A stretch of 64,000 bases of DNA from Lycocorax pyrrhopterus obiensis (Eukaryota > Chordata > Aves > Passeriformes > Paradisaeidae): assembly GCA_014706295.1 (NCBI GenBank), contig JACSVZ010000009.1, positions 36,212,768-36,276,767 on the forward strand, given 5' to 3'. Made by a program: the position numbers and the translations under genes. The notes under the pieces are model-generated. The model worked only from the letters and a program-made list of their open reading frames with translations, did not search any database and was not told the DNA's origin. Positions within the stretch are counted from its first letter, which is position 1. Each line of letters starts with the position of its first letter. Below, one piece after another: positions 61,106 through 64,000 of the stretch.

Positions 61106-64000
61106 TTCTGTAGCCAGTTTGTAGTGTCAATATATGCACACAAAAATTCAAGTATCTAAAAGCTACTGCTTTAACCTCTCATTAACATGAAAGGCTCTGA
61201 AAGTGATGGGGATGTGTTACTTATATTTTTTTCCTCAGTAACTCAGATTTTGAGGCCCTTTCTATCCCTTATGTGTCATAATCAAAACTTTTTTTTATTA
61301 TTATTATTTTTTTTGTTCACTGAACCAGCAAGGACACAGTCCCTGTAAAACAGCCACTAGATCCCCTGTCAGGTACCATTTCAATTTTACGGTAAGTTTC
61401 CTGTTTTATGGATTCTTCCCTCAAAAATTCCTCATGGTATTCTCCAAAGAATATGAACTTTCTTTTAAAACATATGAAGTTGCTGTCCAGTAAATCATAT
61501 TTTGTTTTGGTCCTGAGCTTGTCTTTATTTTTGATCCCAACAATTGTTATTACTCTTTAAATGTTTTATTTCTATTTTGCATGCTTCTTAGTAGAGCTGT
61601 AATTTTGGAATCTTCTTAAAAATACATACTTTATGGTGTTCATCTAATTACTTAGATGTTCTTCAGATATGAGAATAAATCTTATTTACAAACCCCTCCC
61701 TCTGCTCAGGCTGTAGTTAAAACACATGTACAGGATATCACAATTTGGAGTGTGCAAGGCATTTGTGTTTTAATTAAAATCTTAGAGGGGAAACTTGTTC
61801 ACATGAATTACTGGCTGGATTTTTAGCGGGTTGTATAAATGGTGGCAAATTACATCTTTGTATTCAGGGAGAGTGTGGAGTTACTTGGTGAAAATCACTA
61901 CATATGTTAAATCTTTTCAGTGTCTGCTATAAATATTGAAGATATGTGGGTATGAAATTATATGAGCGCAAACGACCCAAGAGTAATTAAAATATTTGAT
62001 CTGCTTCTGTTTGCTGCAAAAAGGAAAAAAATCTGATTTTCAGACTGTCTTTAAAAGAAAAAAAAGTGAGGAAAAGAGAAGTAACTTCCTCTTACAGAGT
62101 CAATGTTTGTGGTGAAATAGGGCAGGGCAGATAAGGTTCAAAGCAGTTGAGGGAAATCTTTGCAAACCCTGAAGGGCAGCACTTGGTTCATATCCTGATT
62201 TCAGTGGTGATATACCTGAGACACTTTCCCTGTAAGGACATGGATTTATCCCAGTGGATTTTGTGTATATTTATTCTCTATGTCTGCCTTATGTACATAT
62301 TTATTTTATGCAAGGATCTTCCTTGCTGAAAATGCTTAAAATTTTCCTCCTCAAATAAGAGATACTGCTGAAGGTGGTTCTTGCAGGTGATATGCTAAAA
62401 TTTTGGGATTGTGAAGGTCTGTGATGTCTTACCCACACGAATTAGAGCACTGGAAGACTGTGTTTTTTCCACCAAAAAAATGATTGCCTGTCTGGGTGCT
62501 TGGTGCAGCCAGAGAAGTTAAAACTGCTGGCAAGAAAGAGGCTTTTGAAAAAAATTGAGAGTTTTGAAATTCAGTGGAATCTGCAGAGGACACTGCGTAA
62601 TTATTGGTGAACCTCTCACGCTTGGAAAAATACCCTAATATGTCTGTCTCGAGTACAAGTGCTCATCTTCAAAAATGACACCTCTATTAAATTAACTTGT
62701 TTCTGCCAGCCTCTTGTTTACTTAGGGCTGCTTTCACTGTTCCATAAAATGCCAATAATGGAGATGACTTACGTCATCTCCTTTGACATGTGCTCTTTGA
62801 TGTGTTTTTATCCCATATGTACAAGAAAGGATTTAGGTCCTGTGATTAGCTCAAAAGACTTGAGTTTTACCTTTTGCTTGCATGTCCTTACGACCTCCAG
62901 CTTCAATGGTGCTGGATATTTTCAGAGGCAATTTGAAGGGAAAAGCAGCAGCAGGTACCTGCTTGCTGGGAATCCGTTTAGGTACGTAAGTGTACATGCA
63001 CCTATAGATGTAGATTTATATGTATTTACAACTATAAATATATGATCTGCTTTTAATTTGTCTAGCAAGGTGGTTGTGATATTAAAATAGCAAGTGTCCT
63101 CAAAGATTAATTTAATCCCTACAGAGCTGTTAAAGGTCTTCAAACAAAAAGTGCTATCACTCTTCTTGAAGGAAATGGACATTAGTTTCATTTCTAGGCA
63201 TAAACTCAACAAGAGTTTCCACAGGTAAACTTTTATGGGACTTGTTCCCAGGGCTTTTGGACATCTTTAGGCAGCAAATCTCCATAGCTTTAGCTCACTC
63301 TTGAATAATTCTTACTGTGCTGAAGTGCTGTATGCCCCATGTGTGGAGTTAGCTGTGTGTACATGGAAATTTACTTTGCTTATAATACATTATTTTTCTA
63401 ATTTCGTTCTGGTCTCTCAGCTTCTTCATACTTCCCCTGGTCTGACGAAGGGCTTTTAGTGAGGCCTAAGACTTAAGATAGTGCTTTGTCTGTGCCCTAA
63501 AAAAATCTTAGGTGGTGGTAGTGACATATCCTTAAATATCAAAATTCAACAAGAACAATCTTTTCTTATTCATTTAAGCAACCTCACCTTGAGGGCAAAG
63601 GTGTTTGCCAAAATATGGATAATGGTTTCACGCCACGGGCAGTGGAGTGAGGGCTGCAGCCTCCAGTGCACACCCTGGATGCATACGGGGATTAGAGCAA
63701 AGAACTTTTTGACTGTAGGAGGCACTGAATTAATCCCAACACCAAAGGAATCTCCCCGGTTTGCTCTCTCTTTTTAACTTATTGATCAATTTGTTCTTGT
63801 AAACCTACTTAACAATTCTTGGTAAACCTACTTAGCGGTCCTTTTACCTTTTGCTTCTGATAACGTAGGCAGCATTCTCGCCCTCTGTGTTTTCAGCAAG
63901 TTTTGTTTTCTTCCGCTATTTAGGAATGCTCCCCCATGTTCAGAAGCTGCATTAGGGAGGCAAGTGCATTTACTTCACTATTATCTCAGGAGCTACTGAA
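61106..64000. other. Unique AT-rich non-coding DNA
   Basis: No supported gene. It contains a T-rich stretch at 61290-61315 and AT-rich unique sequence. A 128-codon frame at 62659-63045 and a 98-codon one at 63481-63777 have no domains. A 23-bp-period duplication lies at 63794-63834. Confidence 0.55.
63794..63834. repeat. 23-bp tandem duplication
   Basis: TTCTTGTAAACCTACTTA (63794-63811) recurs as TTCTTGGTAAACCTACTTA with one extra G (63816-63834). Each unit carries a forkhead-type GTAAAC core. Confidence 0.85.

Overview
The window looks like avian nuclear DNA. The main evidence is ten 5'-truncated copies of the CR1 LINE, all ending in the diagnostic CR1 3' end (the 'GGTTTGGGTTGGAAGGGACC' / 'ATTCTATGA' type). 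They lie on both strands and differ in age. One copy, at about 17.4 kb, has the 'ACCAGGATCATCAAGTCCAA' form that I associate with neoavian birds, songbirds especially; that placement is inference. I see no bacterial, organellar or viral gene organisation.

I cannot support any protein-coding gene, exon, tRNA, rRNA or known microRNA. The longest open frame is 175 codons, and it runs through unrelated sequence into a CR1 copy read backwards. The other open frames are 60-160 codons, overlap on both strands, show no recognisable domains, and several are kept open by a microsatellite. The DNA is AT-leaning, with few repeats and much unique sequence, so it is best described as a gene desert or the inside of a very large intron.

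Layout. 1-6 kb: unique DNA with one older CR1. 6.2-6.4 kb: a small CpG-rich patch with a CCAAT box, a GC box and a CCCATT hexamer microsatellite, the best promoter-like spot. 6.4-23 kb: unique DNA with three CR1 copies, a TG microsatellite and several short perfect hairpins. 23-34 kb: a fossil-repeat zone with two pieces of old palindromic repeats built around CCATTGACTTCAATGG-like cores and one MIR/L2-like tail. It also holds a nested double hairpin (30.36-30.41 kb) and a 110-bp imperfect hairpin (32.65-32.76 kb). 33-38 kb: two orphan CpG clusters, the second with two short hairpins, plus two CR1 pieces. 38-49 kb: mostly unique DNA with one CR1. 49-50.2 kb: a cluster of inverted CCTACCAG motifs, then a decayed tandem array of about 87 bp per unit. 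50-64 kb: three CR1 copies, a G-quadruplex candidate, a 21-bp tandem repeat, and a third old palindromic repeat carrying a CTCF-like site.

With no genes to link, any function here is most likely regulatory (enhancers, insulators, unannotated ncRNA). I could not test conservation. An alignment to other bird genomes is the decisive check for most findings.
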